In this document: piece by piece, positions 6,461 through 13,239 of the stretch
How the letters are laid out: every line of letters starts with the position of its first letter
How positions within the stretch are numbered: the stretch's first letter is position 1
NCBI GenBank assembly: GCA_003158755.1
Contig: PMLF01000157.1
Location: forward strand, 3,381-17,671
Reading direction: 5' to 3'
Length of the DNA: 14,291 bases
Source: Elusimicrobiota bacterium
GTDB taxonomy: Bacteria > Elusimicrobiota > Elusimicrobia > FEN-1173
Notes under the pieces: generated by a model
What the model was told of the DNA's origin: nothing
Databases searched by the model: none
Seen by the model: only the letters and a program-made list of their open reading frames with translations
Program-made: the position numbers and the translations under genes

Positions 6461-7554
6461 GCTCCGGCCTCTCTGGATCGGTATCGATAGTAGGCGGCGC
6501 ACGCGCCCTCGCTGGAGACCATCGGGGCGCCCAACGGGTTTTCCGGAGTGCATACCTTACCGAAGGCGGCGCACTCGAAGGGCTTCTTGATTCCCCGCAG
6601 GACGTCGCCGCTGATGCAAAGGGGAGATTCCTCGGCGGCGACGTCCTTCACGGAAAAACGGCGTTCTGCGTCGAACTCGTGGAAAGGTTTCGACAGGCCC
6701 AGGCCGCTGGCGGGGATGTCGCCGATGCCACGCCACCGTCGGGGAATCACTTCGAAGACTCTCGAGATCAGGTCCCGGGCGGGGGCGCTGCCTTCCCGGC
6801 GGACGGCGCGGCTATATTGGTTTTCCACCTCGGCGCGGCCTTCTTCCAATTGCTTCACGGCCATCTGGACGCCTTGCAGGATGTCCAAAGGCTCGAAGCC
6901 CGTCACGACGATGGGCACATGGTATTTGGCCGAAATCGGAGGATATTCTTCGTATCCCATGACGGCGCAGACGTGGCCCGCGGCCAGGAAACCCTGCACG
7001 CGGTTGCCCGGGGAAGAGAGGATCGCCTCCAGGGCCGGCGGCACGAGGACGTGGGAGACCAAAATCGAAAAGTTCTTCAACCCTTCCGCCGAGGCCTGGG
7101 CCACCGCCATGGCGTTGGCCGGGGCCGTGGTCTCGAAACCGACGGCGAAGAAGACCACCTGCCGGTCGGGGTTCTTGCGGGCGAGGACCACCGCGTCCAA
7201 GGGTGAATAGACGACCCGGACGTCCCCGCCCGCCGCCTTGACTCGGAAAAGGTCCCGCCCGCTTCCCGGCACCCGCAGCATGTCGCCGAAAGAGCAGAAG
7301 ATCACTTCGGCCTTGGAGGCGATGGCGCAGGCCCGGTCCACCATCTCCACGGGGGTCACGCACACGGGACAACCGGGACCGTGGAGGAGCGTCACTTCTT
7401 TCGGTAAAAGTTCATCCAACCCGAACCGCACGATAGCGTGGGTCTGGCCGCCGCAGACTTCCATCAGCGTCCAAGGACGGGTGACGCGGCGGCGAACGTC
7501 CGCGGCCATGGCCTTCACGGCCTCCGCGTCGCGGTATTCGTCCATGTATTTCAT
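6457..7554 (-). CDS. hypD: HypD, [4Fe-4S] scaffold for Fe(CN)2CO assembly
   Basis: HypD works with HypC as the platform on which the iron atom receives its CN and CO ligands. The 365-residue product has the conserved cysteine motifs: EVCGGQTHAI near residue 34, LLHGPGCPVCVTP near 60-72, and a C-terminal cluster region with PLCISGDVLRG, ECAAFGKVCTPENPLG and GACAAYYRY that supplies ligands for the [4Fe-4S] cluster. The sequence FFAVGFETTAP is also typical. The start ATG at 7554 overlaps the hypC stop (ATGA), with GAGG 7 bases upstream. Its stop overlaps the hypE start in the same way, so the three genes should be translated together and in balanced amounts. Confidence 0.97.
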   Translation of the reverse strand: MKYMDEYRDAEAVKAMAADVRRRVTRPWTLMEVCGGQTHAIVRFGLDELLPKEVTLLHGPGCPVCVTPVEMVDRACAIASKAEVIFCSFGDMLRVPGSGRDLFRVKAAGGDVRVVYSPLDAVVLARKNPDRQVVFFAVGFETTAPANAMAVAQASAEGLKNFSILVSHVLVPPALEAILSSPGNRVQGFLAAGHVCAVMGYEEYPPISAKYHVPIVVTGFEPLDILQGVQMAVKQLEEGRAEVENQYSRAVRREGSAPARDLISRVFEVIPRRWRGIGDIPASGLGLSKPFHEFDAERRFSVKDVAAEESPLCISGDVLRGIKKPFECAAFGKVCTPENPLGAPMVSSEGACAAYYRYRSREAGA

Positions 7555-7793
7555 ATCCCGGCCTCGTCCAGCTCTTTGATCTGCCGGAGGTATTCGAAGA
7601 TCTTCCCCGCTTCCTCCGAATCCACGACGCTCAGAGCCATACCCACATGGATCAGGACGTAGTCGCTTACTTTCGCTTCAGGGACGCAGGCCAGGTTGGC
7701 CTCTTTTATTACGCCGCCGAAGTCCACTCGGGCGACGCGTTGAAGGCCCTCTCCGACGATATCGACGATTTTTCCAGGCACGGCTAAACACAT
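7551..7793 (-). CDS. hypC: HypC, hydrogenase maturation chaperone
   Basis: A small 80-residue chaperone that shuttles the Fe(CN)2CO unit between HypD and the large hydrogenase subunit. It starts with the family signature MCLAVPGKI, in which Cys2 is the functional thiolate, followed by the OB-fold-like strand VARVDFGGV and the VSDYVLIHVGMALSVVD segment. The ATG is separated from the hypF stop by one base, and a strong GGAGGGA ribosome binding site lies inside the end of hypF, 7 bases upstream. The stop overlaps the hypD start. Paralogues such as HybG exist in other bacteria, but only one copy is seen here and the context favours HypC. Confidence 0.97.
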   Translation of the reverse strand: MCLAVPGKIVDIVGEGLQRVARVDFGGVIKEANLACVPEAKVSDYVLIHVGMALSVVDSEEAGKIFEYLRQIKELDEAGI

Positions 7794-7794
7794 A

Positions 7795-10218
7795 TCAACT
7801 TCCCTCCATACGGCTCAAAGCCACGACCGCTTGTCCTAAGGCCAGCCCGCCGTCGTTGGGCGGAATCCGGTGGTGGAAAAACGGTTCGAATCCCCTTGAG
7901 CGAAGGCGCGATACGGCGCGCTCCAACAGCAAGACGTTTTGGAAACAGCCGCCGGAAAGGACCACGCGCTTCTCCCCCCCGCGCTCCGCCGCTCCGACGA
8001 CGACATCCGCCAGGGCGTTATGGAACTTGGCGGCGACCAAGGCGGAGGGGGTTCCCCCGTGAACGTCCGAGGCGATTTCCCGAATCATCGGGACCCAATT
8101 GAACACCCACGGGTCGCCTTCCGTCCAATGGACGGCGTAGGATTCCTCCGTCCCCGCCCGGCGCGCCGCGAACTCCAACTCCATGGCGGCCTGGCCCTCG
8201 AATCCGGCCTTTTGACGTAAATCCAAGATCGACGCCACGGCGTCGAAAAGGCGCCCGGCGCTGGACGTCAACGGCGATTGGACCCCCCGTTCCAACATCG
8301 ATCGCAGGACCTTCCCTTCGTCGGGGGAAAACACCTTCAACGGGAACAAGTCTTCCCGGTCAAAAACCGACGGTCCGAATACTTCGAAGAGGACGCCTAA
8401 GGCCGAGCGCCGGGGCTCGCGCACGGCGGCCTCGCCGCCGGGCAGTCGAAACCGGCGGAAACAGCCCGCGCGCGAAAACTCCCGGCGGTTCCCCCGCAGG
8501 AATTCCCCTCCCCAAATCGACCCGTCAACCCCGTAGCCGGATCCGTCCCACACCACGCCCAGGACGTCGCCGTCCAACCCGTTTTCCGCCATACAGGAAA
8601 CCATGTGGGCGTGGTGGTGCTGGACCGATTCGACGGTCAGCCCCGATTCGCGGGCGAATCGATTTGAAAAATAATCGGGGTGCAAGTCCGCCGCCACCCG
8701 TTCGAGAGAAACGCCGTAAAACCTTTGCAAATCATCGACGGACCGGCGGAAGGCCTCCCGCGCGGGGATCGCGTCCAGGTCGCCGACGTGGGAACCCAGG
8801 ACGACCGTCCCGCCCACCGAAACAGCGACAGCGTTCTTCCTGTGGCCGCCCACGGCCAACACTTTCCCGTTACCGGTCCCCGTCTCGACGGGATGAGGGG
8901 CGTAACCCCGCGCGCGCCGGAGCACCAGGACTTCGCCGAAAACGACGCGCGCCACCGAATCGTCCAGCGGTCGGGCGATGGGGCGATCGTGGACCAGAAA
9001 AACGTCCGCGATGCCGGAGAGCCGGGAGAGGGCTTCCCTTTCGTCGATGCAGATGGGCTCATCCGACAAATTACCGCTGGTGGCCACGACGGGGAACCCG
9101 AGTTCCCTCATCAAAAGATGGTGGAGAGGCGTGTAAGGAAGCATCGCGCCCAGGAACGGATTCCCCGGAGCCACAAGTTCTGATACCGATCCGTTGTCAA
9201 ACTGAATCCTTTCATAAATTCCGTCATACCGGCGAAGGCCGGTATCCAGGGAGTGAAACGGTCGTTTAAAATCGGCAATACTACCTGGACCCCGGCTTCC
9301 GCCGGGGGGACGACCGTTATCTAAACCCCATTGAGTATCGGGACGTCTCGCCAAGAGAACGATGGGCGACTCGGGAGAAAGCAGGAGACTTCTTTCATCG
9401 GCGGAGACAACGCATTCCTTTTCCACCGCCGCCTCGTCGGGGAACATCAGCGCGAAAGGTTTTTCCTCCCGGCGTTTGCGCCGCCTCAGTTCCGTGACGG
9501 CCCCGCCGTTCCGAGCATCGGCGAGGAGCTGAAAACCGCCCAACCCTTTAAGAGCAACGATCTCGCCCCGCCGAAGGGCTTCGGCCGCCAATTTTATCGA
9601 CTCCCCTTTCCGGACAAGGACCTTCCCGGCGACATCCCAAAATTCCAATTGCGGACCGCAGTCAGGGCATGCCACGGGCTGGGCGTGGAACCGCCGGTCG
9701 AGGGGATTTTCATATTCCCGGCGGCACGCGTCGCACATCGGGAAATCCTTCATGGTGGTGCGGGGACGGTCGTAGGGGATCGATTCGATGATGGAGAAAC
9801 GTGGACCGCAGTGGGTGCAGTTGGTGAAAGGGTAAAGATAGCGTCGATCGGAGGGATCGAAGACCTCCCGCAGGCAATCGCCGCAAACGGCGACGTCCGA
9901 AGGGACCCACGCCGTCCGAACACCGGTCTCCTCGCTGCCGAGAATTTCGAATCCTTCGACTCCCGCGTAAGGCAGGACGGAGGACTCGATCCGGCGGACT
10001 TCCGCCCGGACGGGGCGCTCGTCCTGCAGCCGCCGGAGAAAAGCGTCCAGGACCGAGCCCGCGCCCTCGATCTCGATCAAAACTCCCCCCGCCGTGTTGC
10101 GGACCCAGCCTGACAAACCGATACCGACGGCCAGGCGGTGGACGAACGGGCGATACCCCACCCCTTGCACCGTGCCCGTCACGGCCACGCGCAACCGCCG
10201 AAATCCATCGACGGCCAT
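7795..10218 (-). CDS. hypF: HypF, carbamoyltransferase for hydrogenase maturation, with an in-frame repeat insertion
   Basis: HypF converts carbamoyl phosphate and ATP to carbamoyl-adenylate and passes the carbamoyl group to HypE. The 807-residue protein shows all domains in order: acylphosphatase (about 1-92, with VQGVGYRPF, R23 and N41); two paired zinc-finger units (C112/C115 with C134/C137, and C162/C165 with C184/C187); a YrdC-like domain (about 200-385, KGLGGFQLLADA to VVATSGNLSDEP); and the C-terminal Kae1-like carbamoyltransferase half (HHHAHM at 534-539, SGGCFQN near 755-761, NDGGLALGQ near the end). Residues 303-343 do not belong to the family: they are encoded by a palindromic repeat inserted between ARRPDTQWG and SVSELVAPGNPF, in frame. 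Removing them gives about 766 residues, a usual HypF length. First gene of hypFCDE; whether it has its own promoter in the 62-base gap after the synthetase gene is unclear. Confidence 0.96.
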   Translation of the reverse strand: MAVDGFRRLRVAVTGTVQGVGYRPFVHRLAVGIGLSGWVRNTAGGVLIEIEGAGSVLDAFLRRLQDERPVRAEVRRIESSVLPYAGVEGFEILGSEETGVRTAWVPSDVAVCGDCLREVFDPSDRRYLYPFTNCTHCGPRFSIIESIPYDRPRTTMKDFPMCDACRREYENPLDRRFHAQPVACPDCGPQLEFWDVAGKVLVRKGESIKLAAEALRRGEIVALKGLGGFQLLADARNGGAVTELRRRKRREEKPFALMFPDEAAVEKECVVSADERSLLLSPESPIVLLARRPDTQWGLDNGRPPGGSRGPGSIADFKRPFHSLDTGLRRYDGIYERIQFDNGSVSELVAPGNPFLGAMLPYTPLHHLLMRELGFPVVATSGNLSDEPICIDEREALSRLSGIADVFLVHDRPIARPLDDSVARVVFGEVLVLRRARGYAPHPVETGTGNGKVLAVGGHRKNAVAVSVGGTVVLGSHVGDLDAIPAREAFRRSVDDLQRFYGVSLERVAADLHPDYFSNRFARESGLTVESVQHHHAHMVSCMAENGLDGDVLGVVWDGSGYGVDGSIWGGEFLRGNRREFSRAGCFRRFRLPGGEAAVREPRRSALGVLFEVFGPSVFDREDLFPLKVFSPDEGKVLRSMLERGVQSPLTSSAGRLFDAVASILDLRQKAGFEGQAAMELEFAARRAGTEESYAVHWTEGDPWVFNWVPMIREIASDVHGGTPSALVAAKFHNALADVVVGAAERGGEKRVVLSGGCFQNVLLLERAVSRLRSRGFEPFFHHRIPPNDGGLALGQAVVALSRMEGS
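9199..9321. repeat. Palindromic repeat element inserted in frame in hypF
   Basis: A 123-base segment interrupts the YrdC-like domain of hypF. Its core (about 9223-9314) is an imperfect inverted repeat. The left arm contains hairpin ATACCGGC-GAAG-GCCGGTAT (9226-9245); the right arm contains CCCCGGC-TTCC-GCCGGGG (9290-9307). The outer ends read GTCAT and ACGAC, and the inner ends TCCAGGGAG and CTACCTGGA pair at 8 of 9 positions. This pattern (GTCAT, hairpin, TCCAGG) resembles a dispersed REP/MITE-like palindrome class seen in many bacterial genomes. The segment is bounded by near-identical codons for Asp-Asn-Gly (9321-9313 and 9198-9190), possibly a target duplication. No transposase is encoded, and the length is divisible by three. 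Confidence 0.85.
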
Positions 10219-10232
10219 TTCCCCTCGCGCTT

Positions 10233-10250
10233 CCGCCGGTGATCCAGCGG
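10233..10250 (-). other. Short stem-loop in the leader of hypF
   Basis: On the minus strand CCGCTGG-ATCA-CCGGCGG can form a 7-bp stem (one G-T pair) with a four-base loop, placed 14 bases before the hypF ATG. A GAGGGG element just before the ATG remains outside the stem. There is no U-run, so it is not a terminator. It may affect mRNA stability or translation, or may simply reflect high GC content. Confidence 0.25.
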
Positions 10251-10280
10251 AAACCCTATCCTCCGGAGATTCTCTTTTCG

Positions 10281-13004
10281 TTATTTTATCTCCAACACCG
10301 CGTGGAGGACCCGATGGGCGTCTTCCCCGGACAATTGGAAACCCGTCCGTTCGAACATCTTTTTCATGGCGTCGTTGTCGTGGCTGAGCTCGGCGACGAT
10401 CCGCTTCAGTTTTTCCCGCTTGGCGATTTCGATGAGGCGCCCCAAGATCGCGGCGCCGAGGCCTTTCCCCTGCCAGGGATCGCCCACGAGGAGAGAAAAC
10501 TCGGCCTCTCCCGCCGCCCCGGTCAACGCCAAGCGTCCAACGGAAAGAACCTCGTTATCCTTCTCCGCGACCAGAACCATTTCCCGGTCCCAGTCGACGA
10601 AACAGATGCGGGTAAGCCGATCGTGGGCGGTGCGCTCGTCCAGTTTCATGGCGCGGAGATACCGTTGGAGGACGCTCCGGTCCGATAGAGTGCTGTGGAA
10701 ACGGACCAGGCGCGGCTCGTCTTCGGGCCGAATGGGGCGCAGGGTGGCTTCTTGTCCGCCCTTCATCGTGACCTTGGAGACATATTCCACCGGGTACGGC
10801 CGGATGGACGGCCGGGGCAAATCCTCTTCTTTTTTGTTCACGTCGTGCAGGACCACCCGCGCGTCCAGGGCGATAAAACCCTCGGGCGAGGCCAGGAGCG
10901 GGTTCACGTCCATCTCCTTGATCCAGCGCTGCTCGACGGCTAAGCGGCTGAACCGGACCAGTATCCGCTCCAGGGCGGCCATGTCGCAGGTCGCCTTGCC
11001 GCGGACGCCCTGGAGCGCCTTATAAACCTTCGTCCGTTCCATGAGCCGCCGAGCCAGAGTCGTGTTGAGGGGCGGCAAACCCAAGGACCGGTCCTTGTAC
11101 ACCTCCACCAGGCGGCCGCCGGAACCGAACAGGAGCACCGGCCCGAACTGAGCGTCGCAGTGGGAGCCAAGGATGACCTCGATCCCGTCGAGGGACACCA
11201 TGGCCTGCACGGTGACGCCGCCGAAAGCGGCCTCCCCCGCGTGGGCGATGACGGATTTCTTGATTTCTTTGTACGCGTTCCGCACGGCGTCGTCGCCTTT
11301 GAGGTTCAGCTTCACGCCGCCCACGTCGCTTTTGTGAGTGATGGTCTTGGAGCGGAGCTTGAGCACGACAGGGTCTTTGAACTCCCGGGCGGCGACGACG
11401 GCCTCTTCTTCGCTGTTCACGTGACGGGTTTTAACGACGGGCAAACCGTAGGCCGCCAAGACTTCCTTGGACTCGTCCTCTGTCAGGATGGTGCGCCCTT
11501 CCTTGCGGACGGCGTCCAACACGGCACGGGCCGCGACGGGGTCCACGCCTTCTTCGGCGCCGGCCGACATCTCCGGCGTTTCGTAAAGGGCTCGGAGGTT
11601 GTCGGCGTGGCGCCACATGAGGGTGAAAATGCTCGCCGCCGTGTCGGGGTATTCGAACACGGGGATTCCGGCTTTGATCAAGATCTGCCGTCCCTCTTGG
11701 ACGCTCGCGGCGCCCATCCAACTGGCGAGTATGGGTTTCTTGATGTCCTTGGCCGCTTCGACCAGGGCCTTGGCGGTGGCCGTGGCGTCCGTCATGGATT
11801 GAGGCGTAAGCAACACCATGAGGCCGTCGACGTTGGGATCCGCCTCGACGGTCTTAAGAGCCCGGGCGTATCGCTCCGCGCTGGCGTCGCCCAACACGTC
11901 CACGGGGTTGCTGTGGCTCCAGGCGGCGGGCAGGAACGTGTTCAACGTTTCGATGGCGGAAGGAGAGATTTCCGACAGCAGGCCGCCGGACTCGACCAAA
12001 GCATCGGAGGCCAGCACCGCCGGCCCGCCCGCGTTGGTGAGGATGGCCATACGCCGGCCCTTGGGGCGGGGCTGCTTGGCCAGAGCGTCGACCAAGTGGA
12101 AAAGATCGGAAACGGAGTTCACGCGGATCACGCCGCATCGGCGGAAGGCCGCGTCCAAAACGTCGTCGGCACCGGCCAGGGCGCCCGTATGGGACGCCGC
12201 GGCCTTGGCGGCGGCTTCGGTGCGGCCCGCCTTGATGACGATGATGGGCTTGGAAAGCGCCGCTTCGCGGGCGGCGGACAGGAAGGAGCGGGCGTCGCCC
12301 ACGCTTTCCATATAGATCAAGATCGCGTCGGTTTCCGGGTCGCGCCCGAAATGGCTGATCAAATCCCCCCATCCCACGTCCAGCATGGAACCGACGGAGG
12401 CGAAAGCGCTGAACCCCACGTTTTCTTTGATGCTCCAATCGAGCACGGCGGTGCCGAGGGCGCCGCTCTGGCTCAAGAAGGCGACGCGGCCCTTCAACGG
12501 CATGACGCCCGAAAAAGATCCGTTGAAGTGGGCCGGCGGACAAAGGACTCCGAGACAATTGGGACCGATGATTCGAACCTTGCCCTTCGCTTGGGCCATG
12601 ACCTGGCGCTCCAGCTCCACGCCGGCGGGCCCGGTCTCTTTGAACCCGGCGGAAATGATGACCGCCGCTTTCACGCCCAGGTCCGCGGCTTCGCCGATGA
12701 CGGCGGGCACGGCCGGGGCGGGAATGGCCACCACGATCAGCTCCGGAACATTCGGCAGATCCGAAAGCTTCGCGTACGCCTTGTGGCCCAGGACCGTGGG
12801 CCGCTTGGGGTTGATGGGATAAACGTCGCGGCCCTGGCCGCCGATTAAATTGACGAACACGTCATGGCCCACGGCGCCGATGGTCTCGGTGGCGCCCACC
12901 ACGGCGACGGACTTGGGACGGAAGAAAAGATCAAGGGACGGACGGGTCGGCTGGAAAACGTCGTGGGAGCGGTCGGCGGCGGCGCTCGGGTTTTGGGTTT
13001 TCAT
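10281..13004 (-). CDS. NDP-forming acyl-CoA synthetase fused to GNAT acetyltransferase (Pat-like)
   Basis: A 907-residue fusion. Residues 23-480 match the alpha part of ADP-forming acetyl/acyl-CoA synthetases: CoA-binding Rossmann start (SVAVVGATE), GPNCLGV (147-153), FLSQSGALG (176-184), YMESVGD (231-237), and the phosphohistidine loop SHTGALAG with H272. Residues 487-722 are the beta part with an ATP-grasp fold (ITHKSDVGGVKL, LFGSGGRLVEVYKD, KEMDVNPLL). Residues 750-907 are a GNAT domain, with candidate catalytic E835 and acetyl-CoA loop QGKGLG (845-850). The architecture is that of the Pat/YfiQ protein acetyltransferases, which regulate acetyl-CoA synthetase by lysine acetylation; as I recall, Pat lacks the catalytic His, which is present here, so it may make or use acyl-CoA with ATP/ADP as well. 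The ATG at 13004 has no good ribosome binding site and overlaps the stop of a 19-codon ORF. No other in-frame start precedes the conserved core. Confidence 0.9.
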   Translation of the reverse strand: MKTQNPSAAADRSHDVFQPTRPSLDLFFRPKSVAVVGATETIGAVGHDVFVNLIGGQGRDVYPINPKRPTVLGHKAYAKLSDLPNVPELIVVAIPAPAVPAVIGEAADLGVKAAVIISAGFKETGPAGVELERQVMAQAKGKVRIIGPNCLGVLCPPAHFNGSFSGVMPLKGRVAFLSQSGALGTAVLDWSIKENVGFSAFASVGSMLDVGWGDLISHFGRDPETDAILIYMESVGDARSFLSAAREAALSKPIIVIKAGRTEAAAKAAASHTGALAGADDVLDAAFRRCGVIRVNSVSDLFHLVDALAKQPRPKGRRMAILTNAGGPAVLASDALVESGGLLSEISPSAIETLNTFLPAAWSHSNPVDVLGDASAERYARALKTVEADPNVDGLMVLLTPQSMTDATATAKALVEAAKDIKKPILASWMGAASVQEGRQILIKAGIPVFEYPDTAASIFTLMWRHADNLRALYETPEMSAGAEEGVDPVAARAVLDAVRKEGRTILTEDESKEVLAAYGLPVVKTRHVNSEEEAVVAAREFKDPVVLKLRSKTITHKSDVGGVKLNLKGDDAVRNAYKEIKKSVIAHAGEAAFGGVTVQAMVSLDGIEVILGSHCDAQFGPVLLFGSGGRLVEVYKDRSLGLPPLNTTLARRLMERTKVYKALQGVRGKATCDMAALERILVRFSRLAVEQRWIKEMDVNPLLASPEGFIALDARVVLHDVNKKEEDLPRPSIRPYPVEYVSKVTMKGGQEATLRPIRPEDEPRLVRFHSTLSDRSVLQRYLRAMKLDERTAHDRLTRICFVDWDREMVLVAEKDNEVLSVGRLALTGAAGEAEFSLLVGDPWQGKGLGAAILGRLIEIAKREKLKRIVAELSHDNDAMKKMFERTGFQLSGEDAHRVLHAVLEIK

Positions 13005-13060
13005 GGCCGCACCCGCCCAATCAAAACCATCAACGAAGAATCAATAATGACACCTTTCAT
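13001..13060 (-). CDS. Putative 19-codon upstream ORF coupled to the synthetase/GNAT gene
   Basis: The frame reads MKGVIIDSSLMVLIGRVRP and stops at TGA (13003-13001), which overlaps the ATG of the 907-residue gene as ATGA. It has one of the best ribosome binding sites in the window, AAGGAGG (13076-13070), 9 bases before its ATG, whereas the large gene has none of its own. This arrangement suggests that ribosomes finishing the small ORF re-initiate on the large one. Eight of its 19 residues are Val, Ile or Leu. No family is recognised and the peptide itself may have no function. There is no room for a classical attenuator between the two frames. An alternative reading is that the ribosome binding site once served a longer N-terminus now separated by a frameshift. 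Confidence 0.5.
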   Translation of the reverse strand: MKGVIIDSSLMVLIGRVRP

Positions 13061-13069
13061 CGAAGTCTT

Positions 13070-13076
13070 CCTCCTT
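13070..13076 (-). promoter_or_regulatory. Strong Shine-Dalgarno of the micro-ORF
   Basis: AAGGAGG on the minus strand, 9 bases before the ATG at 13060. It is the only consensus-length site upstream of the synthetase/GNAT gene and lies 66 bases from that gene's own ATG, too far to serve it directly. Confidence 0.65.
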
Positions 13077-13107
13077 AGATAGGATGCTAGAAGCGATTTC
13101 AATAATC

Positions 13108-13185
13108 CCGCTCACCCTGAGCTTGTCGAAGGGTGAGTCTTCCCGTCGAAGACCGCTCATGCTTCGACAAGCTCAGCATGAGCGG
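13108..13185. repeat. Paired-hairpin palindromic repeat between secA and the synthetase gene
   Basis: Two 30-base arms (13108-13137 and 13156-13185) are inverted copies matching at 26 of 30 positions. Each arm is itself a hairpin: CTCACCC/GGGTGAG around a TGAGCTTGTCGAA loop on the left, and CCGCTCATGC/GCATGAGCGG around the complementary TTCGACAAGCTCA loop on the right. The four mismatches between arms are compensated within each hairpin. The sequence resembles a dispersed repeat found between genes in many bacteria (GAGCTTGTCGAAG core). The 179-base gap holding it also contains the micro-ORF ribosome binding site; no convincing secA terminator was seen elsewhere in it. Confidence 0.85.
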
Positions 13186-13239
13186 TGGATAGGACGTTGG
13201 TTTTGAAAACATCAAAAATCGAACCGCATCGGGGTTAGG

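Noticed and set aside
6461..6553. Upstream ATG extension of hypE
   Set aside because: It would overlap hypD by almost 100 bases and add an unrelated arginine-rich N-terminus. The GTG at 6460 with its GTGA overlap fits the family start better.
9199..9321. CRISPR-like repeat in hypF
   Set aside because: There are only two inverted arms and no regularly spaced direct repeats or spacers. It is a palindromic element inside a coding frame.
11160..12848. 562-codon open frame on the plus strand opposite the synthetase/GNAT gene
   Set aside because: Long antisense frames are expected in GC-rich DNA. The product is low-complexity Gly/His/Asp-rich, while the minus strand encodes clear conserved domains.
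13077..13107. Promoter for the micro-ORF and synthetase gene (minus-strand TTGAAA with a TATCTA-like box)
   Set aside because: The spacing is 15 bases, the -10 match is poor, and the implied start would fall within the Shine-Dalgarno. Not strong enough to list.
13190..13239. Rho-independent terminator directly after secA
   Set aside because: TTTTGA/TCAAAA and AACC/GGTT can pair, but the stems are short and AT-rich or only four bases. The T-run is not placed properly after a GC-rich stem.
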